Shown: positions 33,715-43,278 of the stretch, piece after piece | Position numbering within the stretch: position 1 is the first letter of the stretch | How the letters are laid out: every line of letters starts with the position of its first letter | Source: an uncultured beta proteobacterium | GTDB taxonomy: Bacteria; Pseudomonadota; Gammaproteobacteria; Burkholderiales; Burkholderiaceae | DNA length: 46,442 nucleotides | Assembly: GCA_903995005.1 (NCBI GenBank) | Contig: CAJEZV010000007.1 | Span: 1 to 46,442, forward strand | Direction: 5' to 3' | The notes under the pieces: generated by a model | Databases searched by the model: none | The model's input: the letters and a program-made list of their open reading frames with translations, nothing else | Told to the model about the DNA's origin: nothing | Made by a program: the position numbers and the translations under genes

Positions 33715-35352
33715 TTATCGTTGTCCAAGCCCAGTAACACATGAGCCTGGGATAATCTTATACAAAAGCATGGTTGTACCGCTTCCTGCAAACTCAACAT
33801 GCTTGAGGACCACTGAATTAGTTAATGTTTTCGTGGAAATCACGTACCTAGCACCAATTCTTTCAGCTTCACAGAAGTCTATTACATCTGGGGGGCCGGG
33901 TTCATAAAAAGTATAAACGCGGCTTCCCCACTCGTCATAGTATTTTTCCCGCCCAGAAACCTTAAGTCCTTCCGCTATTACTAACCGAAAACGCCTTTTA
34001 TACTCGAGCGGATAAAGGCTATAGTAACCGTCAATCGAGCGTATTCCATTCATGGGTGCGACCATCGGATCGATGGAAACAGAGAGAACTGGGCTGTCAC
34101 CAACTATCGCCTTTATATTCCCATAGTCGGCTCGTTTGTAGTACTCGTTGAAGGATTCCATAGGTTTTTTGCCTGCGAGTAGTCTCAATGGCTCTTTTAG
34201 GTGGGGTGTCTGCATTAGATTAAACACTATCCCAACTAAAATCGCAAAATACAATACCAGAGAATTTTTGGAATACCCTTTTAAAGAAACAATAACTCCC
34301 AAAAAAATCAGGACAGAGTACAGAAAATAAAATCTTTGCACCTGGAAATATCTTAAAAATGGTACTAACTCCCGCACAAAATTTGATGCGCCGGTCGCAA
34401 TAAATGTCTCAAAAGCATAGATGCATATTAGAAGAATGAAGAACACGGGGGCTCGCGTTCGAAACCCCCTTGAAAGTAACAAGACTAAAAATAATAAAAT
34501 CAAGGGCGCCAAATTCAAACTTACGTGATCACCAGTAGTGGAGGAAATAAGACCTCTCAGGGTGTCTAAAAATGTCAAGAAAAACGGGAGATAAGGTCTG
34601 AAGGCGGGCCATTCAGTGCGATGAAATACTTGGTCGTTGAAGGGATAACTTAATATAAGTCCCGAGTTTCCGAAAATAAGGCCGAGGCAAAAAAATAAAA
34701 AAGCTAAAGCAAGTTTCTTATCTAGTCTTAAACTTAGGCCGAAGAAAAAGAATGGTAGACATATCGCAAAAAAAATTCCGGAGAGAGTGATTGAAATATT
34801 TGACGAAACAAAAAAAATCAGTAGCGGTATTAACAGACCCAACTTCGATGATTTGCTTGTCAATACAAACAAATACAGAAGTAACGGCAAACCCGAAACT
34901 GTAAACAAAAACGCAGTATGACTTATTGATACACTAAACTGCAGTGAGAGGAGGGTCGCGAGTAGGGGCGAAAGTAAAAAATGCCGGGCAAGTAGGTAAA
35001 TTCCACAAAATGCAATAATTCGTACCACAAGATCGGTAACAGCATACGCTTTCCACGCATCGAGAATTACATAAAGAAATGTGAGCGGCTGCGTGACGCG
35101 GCTAAGGGTAAAAAATGGCACCTCTCCGTTGAGGGCCAACTTTGTTGCTTCATAATTTCCTCCAAAGAATTGTCCAATTATGTAGTTATGTACAATTTCT
35201 CCATCTAAATTATCGTGAACTTCTACAATTCTACCCCCCTCAAATAACCATGGGGTATAAAAAATGAATAAGATAATTATGACAATTGCTATAGACGCAT
35301 ATTGCTCCCCCGGGGGAAATTTATTTCTAAGGGGCGTCAAAAAGGTAGTCAT
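33715..35352 (-). CDS. Large polytopic membrane protein, YfhO/DUF6044-like
   Basis: A 545-residue protein with about twelve membrane segments followed by a soluble C-terminal domain of about 150 residues (SPVLSVSIDPMVAPMNGIRSIDGYYSLYPLEYKRRF onward). An early extracytoplasmic loop is rich in acidic residues (VHDNLDGEIVHNY). The order of a GT-C-like membrane body and a soluble tail with DGYY/YPLEYK resembles YfhO-type proteins and the family I recall as DUF6044, which are associated with lipid-linked sugar transfer. It stands alone between two transposase remnants and reads opposite to the CDP-sugar operon. The function is not established. Confidence 0.72.
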   Translation of the reverse strand: MTTFLTPLRNKFPPGEQYASIAIVIIILFIFYTPWLFEGGRIVEVHDNLDGEIVHNYIIGQFFGGNYEATKLALNGEVPFFTLSRVTQPLTFLYVILDAWKAYAVTDLVVRIIAFCGIYLLARHFLLSPLLATLLSLQFSVSISHTAFLFTVSGLPLLLYLFVLTSKSSKLGLLIPLLIFFVSSNISITLSGIFFAICLPFFFFGLSLRLDKKLALAFLFFCLGLIFGNSGLILSYPFNDQVFHRTEWPAFRPYLPFFLTFLDTLRGLISSTTGDHVSLNLAPLILLFLVLLLSRGFRTRAPVFFILLICIYAFETFIATGASNFVRELVPFLRYFQVQRFYFLYSVLIFLGVIVSLKGYSKNSLVLYFAILVGIVFNLMQTPHLKEPLRLLAGKKPMESFNEYYKRADYGNIKAIVGDSPVLSVSIDPMVAPMNGIRSIDGYYSLYPLEYKRRFRLVIAEGLKVSGREKYYDEWGSRVYTFYEPGPPDVIDFCEAERIGARYVISTKTLTNSVVLKHVEFAGSGTTMLLYKIIPGSCVTGLGQR

Positions 35353-35399
35353 AATATTTAAATGTCAGGATGAATTATTGCTGATTTAGGCCCACTACA

Positions 35400-35545
35400 T
35401 CCGAGTAGATTCTTATAGTAAACCATTCCAGCAACATGATTTGATTCTGGCCACCTGGGCTTGGGGTGCTGGTGGTCTATAACCCAAAGCACTATGAGGC
35501 CTGAGATGGCTGTAGTATTTGGTACCCTCCGCATGCTAAAAGCCA
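35400..35545 (-). pseudogene. IS3-family transposase C-terminal fragment
   Basis: On the minus strand one frame reads AEGTKYYSHLRPHSALGYRPPAP and ends shortly after at a stop near 35,417. This is the standard C-terminus of IS3-group OrfB integrase domains (YNHxRPHSSLGYRPPAP). Nothing of the catalytic core remains. It belongs to a different IS subgroup from copies A and B. The rest of the 384-nt gap (to 35,736) should contain the promoter of the CDP-sugar operon. Confidence 0.85.
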
Positions 35546-35736
35546 TTGCCAATTTTTTCTAATTTAGGACATCCAATTTATTGGGAGGAGGTCATCAAAG
35601 ACGTTTATTAGAGTGACTAATATAAATTCTATGTCCAGAATCTGTAAATTCTACAGTATCATAAACAAAAAATTAAGAACTCCTCCGTGTTAAATTAAAT
35701 GACAAATTTTCATCAATTAATCTTTAGGACAAGGAA

Positions 35737-36510
35737 ATGAAAGCGGTAATACTTGCTGGTGGTTTCGGAACTAGAATTTCAGAGGAAAGTATTTCTCGTC
35801 CAAAGCCAATGATTGATATTGGTGGAAAACCAATTCTTTGGCACATTATGAAAATCTACTCTCATTATGGCATTAATGACTTTATTATTTGCTGTGGCTA
35901 CAAAGGTTACATCATTAAAGAATATTTTGCTAATTATTTTTTGCATTCTTCGGATGTAACTTTTGATATGCAGAATAATAGCATGGAGGTTCACCAAAGA
36001 TTTTCTGAGCCTTGGAGAGTTACCTTAATTGATACAGGTGAAAACACCATGACAGGCGGCCGACTAAAGCGGGTAACTGAATATCTAAAGGGTGAGGTAG
36101 ATTTTTGCTTTACTTATGGCGATGGTTTATCAGATATCAATATCAATTCTTTGATAAAATTTCACCAGCAAAAATCCGTAAAAGCTACATTAACCGCTGT
36201 GTACCCCCCCGGACGATTTGGAGCCCTCCAAATTGAAGATCACAAAGTAATAACCTTCAAGGAGAAGCCAGAGGGTGACGGCAGCTTGATTAATGGAGGG
36301 TTCTTTATTCTATCAACAGATGTGCTTTCTTTGATAAAGGATGACACTACCATATGGGAACGAGACCCCCTAAATAGCTTGGCTACAGAAGGGCAGATAG
36401 CCGCCTATGAACATCATGGATTTTGGTGCCCCATGGATACCTTGCGCGATAAAATTTACCTTGAGGGCCTCTGGAACTCTGGAAAAGCCCCTTGGAGGGT
36501 TTGGGATTGA
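35737..36510 (+). CDS. rfbF: Glucose-1-phosphate cytidylyltransferase
   Basis: A 257-residue nucleotidyltransferase. [39 protein letters not shown] is the diagnostic RfbF N-terminus, with [10 protein letters not shown] and [17 protein letters not shown] following. It makes CDP-glucose from glucose-1-phosphate and CTP. An AAGGAA ribosome site precedes the ATG. Its TGA overlaps the start of rfbG, and it is first of four coupled genes for a CDP-linked sugar. Confidence 0.95.
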   Translation: MKAVILAGGFGTRISEESISRPKPMIDIGGKPILWHIMKIYSHYGINDFIICCGYKGYIIKEYFANYFLHSSDVTFDMQNNSMEVHQRFSEPWRVTLIDTGENTMTGGRLKRVTEYLKGEVDFCFTYGDGLSDININSLIKFHQQKSVKATLTAVYPPGRFGALQIEDHKVITFKEKPEGDGSLINGGFFILSTDVLSLIKDDTTIWERDPLNSLATEGQIAAYEHHGFWCPMDTLRDKIYLEGLWNSGKAPWRVWD

Positions 36511-37628
36511 ACCCTTCTTTTTGGCATAACAAACGAGTATTTGTAACTGGGCATACTGGATTCAAAGGAGGATGGCTAAGCTTGTGGTTGCAAAAGCTTG
36601 GCGCAAAGCTAACTGGTTTTAGCCTGCAGCCATCAACTAATCCCAATTTTTTTGAAATTGCCCAAGTTCATCAAGAAATGATGAGCATCATTGGAGATAT
36701 TCGCGATGGCAATGCACTTACTGAGGCATTGCAGCAAGCAAAGCCTGATATCGTAATCCACATGGCGGCCCAGCCACTAGTTCGTAGCTCATACCTTGAT
36801 CCAATCAAAACTTATTCGACGAATGTCATGGGTACTGTTAATCTCTTGGAGGCTGTTCGCCAACAATTACCTCAAATACGAGCAGTGGTGAATGTCACTA
36901 CCGATAAATGCTATGAAAATAAAGAGTGGGTTTGGGGGTACCGCGAGAATGATTCACTAGGAGGATATGATCCATACAGTAGCAGTAAAAGCTGTTCCGA
37001 GTTAGTAACAGCAGCCTATCGAAACTCATTTTTTAACTCTAAAAATAGTGAACTTTATAATGTTGGGTTAGCCACTGCGCGCGCAGGTAATGTAATTGGT
37101 GGCGGAGATTGGTCTCAAGATCGGCTTATTCCTGATATGTTAAGAGCGATTAATAATTCCAAAAATATTGAAATCCGCAACCCACATTCTATTCGACCAT
37201 GGCAGCATGTATTGGAGCCGATAAATGGATATCTTCAACTGGCTGAAAAACTTTATCTTCTAGGGGGTGAGTTTGGCGAGGCATTTAACTTCGGTCCACG
37301 CGAAAATGACACAAAAAGCGTACTGTCTGTAGTAGAGGAGTTTGCTAAATATTGGGGTGAAGGAATTACTTGGAAATTCGATAGCGGAAATCATCCACAT
37401 GAAGCTCAATCTTTAAAGCTTGATTGCTCAAAGGCAAATTTGAAGCTCGGCTGGGAACCTCAGTGGAATTTAGATAAAGCCATCGAAAGTACTGTCGCAT
37501 GGCACAAAGCCTATATCCATAAAAAAGATATGAGAGCATATAGCCTTAAACAAATTGACGAGTATTCAAAATTACAAAATCTATCTGATGGCATTAAAAC
37601 CAATATAAATGAAAATTATGAAAAATAA
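36507..37628 (+). CDS. rfbG: CDP-glucose 4,6-dehydratase
   Basis: A 373-residue extended SDR. I start at TTG 36507, overlapping the rfbF stop as TTGA and preceded by GGAGG; the family's usual opening [27 protein letters not shown] then begins at residue 2. An earlier TTG at 36492 is possible. The catalytic YxxxK is YSSSK, in [14 protein letters not shown]. It converts CDP-glucose to CDP-4-keto-6-deoxyglucose, the branch point to dideoxy or branched-chain sugars. Confidence 0.94.
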   Translation: MNPSFWHNKRVFVTGHTGFKGGWLSLWLQKLGAKLTGFSLQPSTNPNFFEIAQVHQEMMSIIGDIRDGNALTEALQQAKPDIVIHMAAQPLVRSSYLDPIKTYSTNVMGTVNLLEAVRQQLPQIRAVVNVTTDKCYENKEWVWGYRENDSLGGYDPYSSSKSCSELVTAAYRNSFFNSKNSELYNVGLATARAGNVIGGGDWSQDRLIPDMLRAINNSKNIEIRNPHSIRPWQHVLEPINGYLQLAEKLYLLGGEFGEAFNFGPRENDTKSVLSVVEEFAKYWGEGITWKFDSGNHPHEAQSLKLDCSKANLKLGWEPQWNLDKAIESTVAWHKAYIHKKDMRAYSLKQIDEYSKLQNLSDGIKTNINENYEK

Positions 37629-38862
37629 AGTTAATGAAATAAAAAAATGTGAGGTATGTGGCAATGATAACCTTGTTAGCGTCCTTAATTTAGGACATCA
37701 TCCAATGTGTGATGATTTGGTACCAATTCACGATACACGAGTTTGCCAAGAATATCCTATCGAAATTTTATTCTGCAATAAGTGCAAGACGGCGCATCAA
37801 CGCTTTCAAGTGCCTAAGCAAGACCTTTTCCCCGTCTCATACCATTACCGCTCACGCTTCACAAATGATGTGCTTGAAGGCATGAAAACATTGGTTAACT
37901 CATGCGAGGATCGATTTGGCAATCTTTCTGGAAAAAAAATTCTTGATATTGGATGTAATGATGGAAGTCTACTTGACCTCTTCCAAATAAAAGGTTCGAA
38001 AACAATAGGTATTGAGCCGACTGGAGCCCATCAAGATGCAATGAGAAAGGGGCACTCTATATATAATGAGTTTTTATCTTCTAGGATAGCCGGTGATATT
38101 GTAAAAGAGCATGGGAATCCAGATTTTATTACTTTTACAAATGTTTTTGCCCATATTGAAAATCTCCACGAGGTCTTTGATTCGCTTAAGCTCCTAATGT
38201 CCCCATCAACAATAATTATTATTGAGAATCATTATTTAGGCGCTGTACTTGAAGGAGGTCAATTCGATACTTTTTATCACGAACATCCTAGAACCTACAG
38301 CTATACATCCTTCAATTATATGTCACATGCACTTGGGCTTAAATTATTAGATGCAGAGTTTCCTGATCGCTATGGAGGTAATATTCGAGTATTTCTAGGA
38401 AATCCAAAAAACAATAATGCATTTCGTAACGATGAAGACCAATTGATAGATGAAAACAAATTTATTGAAATTTTTGAATCTCTTAATTCCAATATCGAGA
38501 ATTGGAAAAATTCAAAATTAGCTCTAATAAAAAATTATGTCCAATCATATGGAAAACTAAGAGCCAAAGCATTTCCTGGACGCGCTGCCATCCTAATTAA
38601 GCTTCTTGGATTGAATGAAGAATTGATTTTGGCTGCATATGAAAAAAGTGGATCGCCAAAAATTGGGCACTATATACCGGGCACTAGAATACCCATACTA
38701 TCAGACGATGAGCTTTTTAATTTTCCCGATAAGACGCTCCCAATTCTTAATTTAGCATGGCATATACCAAAAGAAATTAAAAACTATATTTCACACCATA
38801 ACTATTCTGGAATGGTCATTGATATTCTTACCAAAGAAGATTTCATAAAACGAAATAAATGA
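37609..38862 (+). CDS. SAM-dependent sugar C-methyltransferase
   Basis: A 417-residue protein of the TylC3/NovU-type C-methyltransferase family. The N-terminal zinc site uses Cys14, Cys17, Cys56 and Cys59 (CEVC, CNKC). The SAM motif ILDIGCNDGSLLDLF is at about 111-125, and the conserved ENHYLGAVLEGGQFDTFYHEHPRTYSY segment carries the catalytic Tyr/His region. The C-terminal domain follows. These enzymes add a methyl carbon at C3 of 4-keto-6-deoxy sugars. It starts inside the 3' end of rfbG and is coupled to the next gene by ATGA. An alternative ATG lies at 37618. Confidence 0.9.
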   Translation: MKIMKNKVNEIKKCEVCGNDNLVSVLNLGHHPMCDDLVPIHDTRVCQEYPIEILFCNKCKTAHQRFQVPKQDLFPVSYHYRSRFTNDVLEGMKTLVNSCEDRFGNLSGKKILDIGCNDGSLLDLFQIKGSKTIGIEPTGAHQDAMRKGHSIYNEFLSSRIAGDIVKEHGNPDFITFTNVFAHIENLHEVFDSLKLLMSPSTIIIIENHYLGAVLEGGQFDTFYHEHPRTYSYTSFNYMSHALGLKLLDAEFPDRYGGNIRVFLGNPKNNNAFRNDEDQLIDENKFIEIFESLNSNIENWKNSKLALIKNYVQSYGKLRAKAFPGRAAILIKLLGLNEELILAAYEKSGSPKIGHYIPGTRIPILSDDELFNFPDKTLPILNLAWHIPKEIKNYISHHNYSGMVIDILTKEDFIKRNK

Positions 38863-39785
38863 TTGGGATTCTAGGCTCCGGGTTTGGGTTATACGGCTAT
38901 TTGCCAGCGTTCATTGATGGGTGCCACAAACGTGTCATACTCCCAGAAAGATATTTCACTCGATTCAAAGAAAGAGAGGAGCTGAAGCAGTTTGATAATA
39001 AGATTGAATGGGCCAAAAACGAGATCGAACTTCTAAAGTATGCAAGCGGTGTAGTGCTTGCTTTATCCCCAATCAAGCAAAGTGAATTTATTCCTAAATG
39101 CTTAATACAGAGAAATATTAAATTCATTCTTCTTGAAAAACCGTTAGCTGTTAATCCATCGATTTCAGAAAAATTTTTAAATAACCTTATTCAATCAAAA
39201 AAAAAATTTCGTCTAAGTTATATTTTTAGATACACGCCGTGGGGGAAAAAATTATTAGCTGATATAAATACATTTAATAAATCCGGAATTATAAAAATTA
39301 ATTGGAAATTTACGGCTCATCACTTTCGCAATAACCTATACAACTGGAAACGTTTTCATTCAATGGGTGGGGGTCCTATACGTTTTTATGGAATCCATTT
39401 AATAGCTTTACTCTCGGAAATGGGTTATAGCAACATTTTGATATCACGAACCTTTGGTGAATCCCCAGACGAAATACAAAGATGGACAGCTATTTTTGAA
39501 GGAAAGAACTTACCTAATTGTGAGATTTTAATTGATACAAAATCAAAGTTTAATGAATTTAGTATTAGACATACCCTTGAATGCGAGAATACTACACATA
39601 CATATTTAGAAGACCCCTTTAGTATTGATGATAATTTATTCACTAGTAATAAAATGGATCAAAGAATAAATTTACTTATTCAGCATTACTACTCTCTGTG
39701 GGATTCTAACGACAATGATTTCAATTGGTACAGCAATACAAATTTACTTTGGAGCAAAGTTGAGATGTGTACCAAATTTTTTTAA
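38859..39785 (+). CDS. Gfo/Idh/MocA-family oxidoreductase
   Basis: A 308-residue protein with an N-terminal Rossmann start MIGILGSGFGLYGYLPAF and the family's EKPLAVNP motif near residue 92, which holds the catalytic lysine. A beta-sheet domain follows (SYIFRYTPWGKKLL, then MGGGPIRFYGIHLIALL). It is shorter than many relatives. Coupling to the C-methyltransferase suggests it reduces the C4 ketone of the methylated CDP-sugar, or else an exocyclic carbon. It is AT-rich like the rest of the island. No gene follows before the transposase remnant. Confidence 0.85.
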   Translation: MIGILGSGFGLYGYLPAFIDGCHKRVILPERYFTRFKEREELKQFDNKIEWAKNEIELLKYASGVVLALSPIKQSEFIPKCLIQRNIKFILLEKPLAVNPSISEKFLNNLIQSKKKFRLSYIFRYTPWGKKLLADINTFNKSGIIKINWKFTAHHFRNNLYNWKRFHSMGGGPIRFYGIHLIALLSEMGYSNILISRTFGESPDEIQRWTAIFEGKNLPNCEILIDTKSKFNEFSIRHTLECENTTHTYLEDPFSIDDNLFTSNKMDQRINLLIQHYYSLWDSNDNDFNWYSNTNLLWSKVEMCTKFF

Positions 39786-39835
39786 ATTTATGATTGAATG
39801 AATGCAATACCTCCATTTAAGTAAACATTTTGGAA

Positions 39836-40160
39836 GTGGAATTTTCTATCGTTTATGGTAGCATTTAGAATAGGAGGCTTTATGAAGCAATCGAGATTTA
39901 CTAAGAGCCAAATCGTAGCCATCCTCAAGGATGGCGAGAGTTGGCATTGCGATTGCTTAAGTGCTGCTCAGCCATAGGATTAGTGTTGCAACTTTCAATA
40001 AGTGATCTAAATATGGAGTTATTGAAGCATTGGAGCTGGTAATCTTCCCGGAGGCTAACAGCCCTAATGTAGAGCTCGGGAAGTTTTCATAGATACACTA
40101 TCGACAAGAAGCAGAAAAATCCGTCTTAGGAATCTCCACTTTTCAGGAGGCATTACCCCA
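39836..40160 (+). pseudogene. Internally deleted IS3-family element, copy B
   Basis: Starting at ATG 39882 the sequence reads MKQSRFTKSQIVAILKDGE, the usual opening of an IS3-family OrfA. With frame changes and stops it continues as VGIAIA, RISVATFNK and SKYG. It then jumps to the end of orfB (E-L-G-K-F-S, IHYRQEAEKSVLGIST at 40,075-40,140). That end matches copy A at 33,546-33,610 over about 64 bases with roughly three-quarters identity by eye. The whole middle, including the catalytic core, is gone. The rest of the 414-nt gap holds nothing recognisable. Confidence 0.85.
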
Positions 40161-40199
40161 GGGGCACCTTCAAAGTTGCACGTTGTAACTCAATTCACC

Positions 40200-41135
40200 T
40201 TAGAAATTAATTCTTTCACTCTCAATTACTATTGGCTTATTTTTTGCAATGTTATATATTTTCAGAATATATTCCCCAAGAATCCCAATAAAAAATAGCT
40301 GAATGCCCCCAAATAAAAATATTGACGCAATAATTGTAGGTATCCCTCTACCTATATTCAAATTCCCCGTAAGATATAATATAAAAATAACTGCAACATA
40401 TATAAAACTCAGAGTAGAAATAATTAAACCAATGATTAATGATAGCCTCATAAGAGCGCTACTAAATGTGATTAATCCAATGAAGCCTTGGTCTATTAAT
40501 TGTGTGAAATTATTTTTTGATAATCCGGATTTTCTTTTTCTCCATTTATAGGGAACACCGATTCTACTAAAACCAACATCAAATGTCATCATACGTAAAA
40601 AAGGTTCAACCTCACTAGTTTTAATTAATGCCTGTTGAACAACTTTATCAACCAACTGAAAGTCTCCAACATTAACTGGAAAATCTACATAAGAAATTTT
40701 ACTAATTATTTTATAAAAGAAAAATCTCAAGTTTTTCATCAAGAAAAATTCATCACGATCCTGTCTAATACCATACACAACTTTATATCCAGATTCCCAG
40801 TATTTTACAAAATCTACAATTAATTCAGGAGGATCTTGCATATCAACAGGCATGAAAAGCAATATGGCATCACCTGAAGCACTCTTTACACCATTAAATG
40901 TATTTTTAAAAATCCCATAATTACGTGAATTGATTATGATTTTCACTGAATTATCAGAATCTGCAATCATTCTAAGAATTTTTACTGTATTGTCTGTTGA
41001 CGAATTATCGCAGAATATATGCTCTCTTTCATATTTAGATAACTTGGAATCAAATAAATCTTTTATAGTCAAATAAAATGATTCACATGTTTCCTCCTCG
41101 TTAAAACACGGTGTGATAATTGATATTTTTTTCAT
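40200..41135 (-). CDS. GT2 glycosyltransferase with C-terminal membrane pair (GtrB/DPM1-like)
   Basis: A 311-residue protein: GT2 domain with ISIITPCFNEEETCESFYLTI at the N terminus, FCDNSSTDNTVKIL and MPVDMQDPPELI (metal-binding acidic pair), then two membrane segments at about residues 232-257 and 268-292. This is the GtrB/ArnC architecture that transfers a sugar from a nucleotide to undecaprenyl phosphate for later flipping. A GtrA-type flippase is not next to it. It lies between two transposase remnants and reads opposite to its neighbours. Confidence 0.92.
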   Translation of the reverse strand: MKKISIITPCFNEEETCESFYLTIKDLFDSKLSKYEREHIFCDNSSTDNTVKILRMIADSDNSVKIIINSRNYGIFKNTFNGVKSASGDAILLFMPVDMQDPPELIVDFVKYWESGYKVVYGIRQDRDEFFLMKNLRFFFYKIISKISYVDFPVNVGDFQLVDKVVQQALIKTSEVEPFLRMMTFDVGFSRIGVPYKWRKRKSGLSKNNFTQLIDQGFIGLITFSSALMRLSLIIGLIISTLSFIYVAVIFILYLTGNLNIGRGIPTIIASIFLFGGIQLFFIGILGEYILKIYNIAKNKPIVIESERINF

Positions 41136-41229
41136 TTTAAAATAATAGGTCTATATGTAAATTTATTAAATCTTACCACCTTTAATTTTATGTCCTTGAA
41201 AGCGTAATCCCCCTTCAGGCTAAACGCCC

Positions 41230-41445
41230 TCAGAAGTAGAATTTTCTCTATTAGGGCGAGTTCTGCATGAAATGTTCTAAATTTATCGACAGCCAAATCA
41301 TGGATGCTTAAAAACGGGCGGATGCTAGCTTAGCTATCTCTGATGTTTGCCATGAACTGGGCATTAGCTCTGCCATCTTTTACAAACGGTGCGCTTAGTA
41401 TGGCGGTATGGACACCTCGATTATAGCCAGGCTACTAAAAGAGTA
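41230..41445 (+). pseudogene. IS3-family orfA remnant, copy C
   Basis: From ATG 41267 the frame reads MKCSKFIDSQIMDA, then a stop, then KRADASLAISDVCHELGISSAIFYKRCA, a second stop and YGGMD. This is an IS3-family OrfA helix-turn-helix protein with two nonsense mutations. No orfB follows, so it is a left-end fragment only. It differs from copy B, so at least two related elements entered this region. The rest of the 444-nt gap, up to 41,579, has no recognisable feature except the upstream region of the next gene. Confidence 0.85.
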
Positions 41446-41579
41446 TTTAATTAACAAAATAATTTTAGGGAAATAAAGCTTTATTTCTGATGGGAGAGTA
41501 AGGCCCCTGCACTGAGCCATTTTTGCAGCAAGCTATAATAAAATTATATTTGTATCTTCAACATTGAATGGTCTTTTAA

Positions 41580-43145
41580 TTGAACCTGCACTCATATATA
41601 AGCTTCTACAAAATTAATTTAATGTTCGTTGTCGCATTCATTTTATATATTGTTTGGTCGACCGGTTTGCATGCTGATGACTATCATTTAATTGAACAAA
41701 TGCGCCTTTGGACGTTAAATAACTACTTATTTCCTGATCCCAAAGAAATAAACGTTCTTATATTTGGCCCAGTTTCCTATTACTTTGGTTACTTATCATT
41801 TTTTGTATTCGGATCTGATTATCTATGGGGATATGATGTTGTAAAGGCCATATCTTCCCTTGTAAGCATTCTTTTAATTCAGAGATTTGCTGCTGACTAT
41901 TTAACCTCCAACAGAGCTTGGTTGGCGGCCTTAATTTATGTACTTTTACCGAATCACGATACTACTCTTTACTGGGTACTAACTCTAATTTATATAATTA
42001 CTCCCGCTTGCATAATGTTCTCTCACCACCTTGTGAGAAATGAAAAATATGGACTCGGATTCATAATAGGCTTAATAGGATCATTTGCAAGTCACGCCTC
42101 TCCACCATTTACTTTTGGACTTGCTTTGATATTTTTAGTTGAACGTTCTTATAAAAAGGCTGCATTATTTATAACACCTGGTATTCTATATTTAGTTTAT
42201 TACTTTCTTATTTATAGAATTCCTGGAGTATCTGCTCGAAGAATAAATTCTGAGCTGACACTAACCTCTTTTGTAAGTAACTTTTTAGTACAAATAGCAT
42301 CCTTCTTAGACGCCGCGATCGGACCATCATTCTGGTTGAAGATTTGGTATTCAATTTCCAGTATTTCATCTATCTCCATAATAATAACTATATTCAGCCT
42401 TTTAACCATTCTAAAAATTGATTTCTCGCAGAATGGAAGGGTATCTCGCCCACTCATTGCAGGGTTATGTGCAGTTACCATTCTTGGATTGGCAATGTTT
42501 TCCTTAACCGGAGTGTATCCACAAATCGCCTTTAATCTTGGGAACCGCATTATGGTTTACGGCACTCTATTGATTGCATTTTTGATTGCAATGCTTCCAA
42601 TCGGTAGGTTTTATATGCTGGGAATTATGGCAGTCCTAATATCAGCGGTTTTAGGCCTTTCCGATCATTGGAAGACATGGAACCGAAGTCAAATAGAGGT
42701 AATAGAGAATATACGCACCCTCACTCCCGAATTTGAAAAAATTCCAACAGGTGCAATACTCTTTGTTACAGGACATCCCTATAGCCAACTGGGGCAACTC
42801 GGTCATATCGAATTTTTTAGCGAGACTTCTGGGGTTTGGGGCGTATTCAGTTACGCTTTAGGAGCCAAGCAAAAATTTGGCATTCACTCACTTAATAAAT
42901 GGCACTTTATAAAAGAAAATAACCTAATTGATATTAAATACAACAAAACAATGTCTCTTGGGAATGAAGTATGGGTCTACAACTCTGAATCCAATACGTT
43001 AATGAAATCAGACATCAACGATTTAAATGGGATTATTAAATCAATACCGGATAGCCCCAGACATTGGTTACAAATGGGAGATGAAAATCCACTTAGATCA
43101 GTAGCATTAAAGATGATACCTAGGCTAGAATACGCTTTTAAATAA
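41580..43145 (+). CDS. Large polytopic membrane protein, GT-C-like, island-encoded
   Basis: A 521-residue protein with about eleven membrane segments and a soluble C-terminal stretch of about 130 residues. Loop 1 after TM1 carries HADDYHLIEQMRLW, an acidic pair placed as in GT-C glycosyltransferases. A stop precedes TTG 41580, so translation starts there or at ATG 41622 (MFVVAFILYI); neither has a clear ribosome site. It could add a sugar to the repeat unit using a polyprenyl-linked donor, for example one made by the GT2 enzyme encoded upstream. It is not a recognisable Wzx or Wzy. Confidence 0.65.
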   Translation: MNLHSYISFYKINLMFVVAFILYIVWSTGLHADDYHLIEQMRLWTLNNYLFPDPKEINVLIFGPVSYYFGYLSFFVFGSDYLWGYDVVKAISSLVSILLIQRFAADYLTSNRAWLAALIYVLLPNHDTTLYWVLTLIYIITPACIMFSHHLVRNEKYGLGFIIGLIGSFASHASPPFTFGLALIFLVERSYKKAALFITPGILYLVYYFLIYRIPGVSARRINSELTLTSFVSNFLVQIASFLDAAIGPSFWLKIWYSISSISSISIIITIFSLLTILKIDFSQNGRVSRPLIAGLCAVTILGLAMFSLTGVYPQIAFNLGNRIMVYGTLLIAFLIAMLPIGRFYMLGIMAVLISAVLGLSDHWKTWNRSQIEVIENIRTLTPEFEKIPTGAILFVTGHPYSQLGQLGHIEFFSETSGVWGVFSYALGAKQKFGIHSLNKWHFIKENNLIDIKYNKTMSLGNEVWVYNSESNTLMKSDINDLNGIIKSIPDSPRHWLQMGDENPLRSVALKMIPRLEYAFK

Positions 43146-43278
43146 TAGTTAATATTGATAAGAAGTTGTCTGCCATAACAACTGAGCTATAGACCCAATA
43201 TCATAATCACTTCTATTTTATCGATGACTACAGCTTCCTAACATTTTTAAGTATTTATAAAAATCTAATTGGATCTGC

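Noticed and set aside
35358-35552. 64-codon minus-strand frame as a protein gene
   Set aside because: The neighbouring frame reads as the C-terminus of an IS3 transposase, so this frame is a shadow within a transposase remnant.
41390-41420. ops/JUMPstart-like GGCGGTA in the polysaccharide island
   Set aside because: The match lies inside the decayed orfA coding sequence (the YGGMD codons), not in a leader before a long sugar operon.
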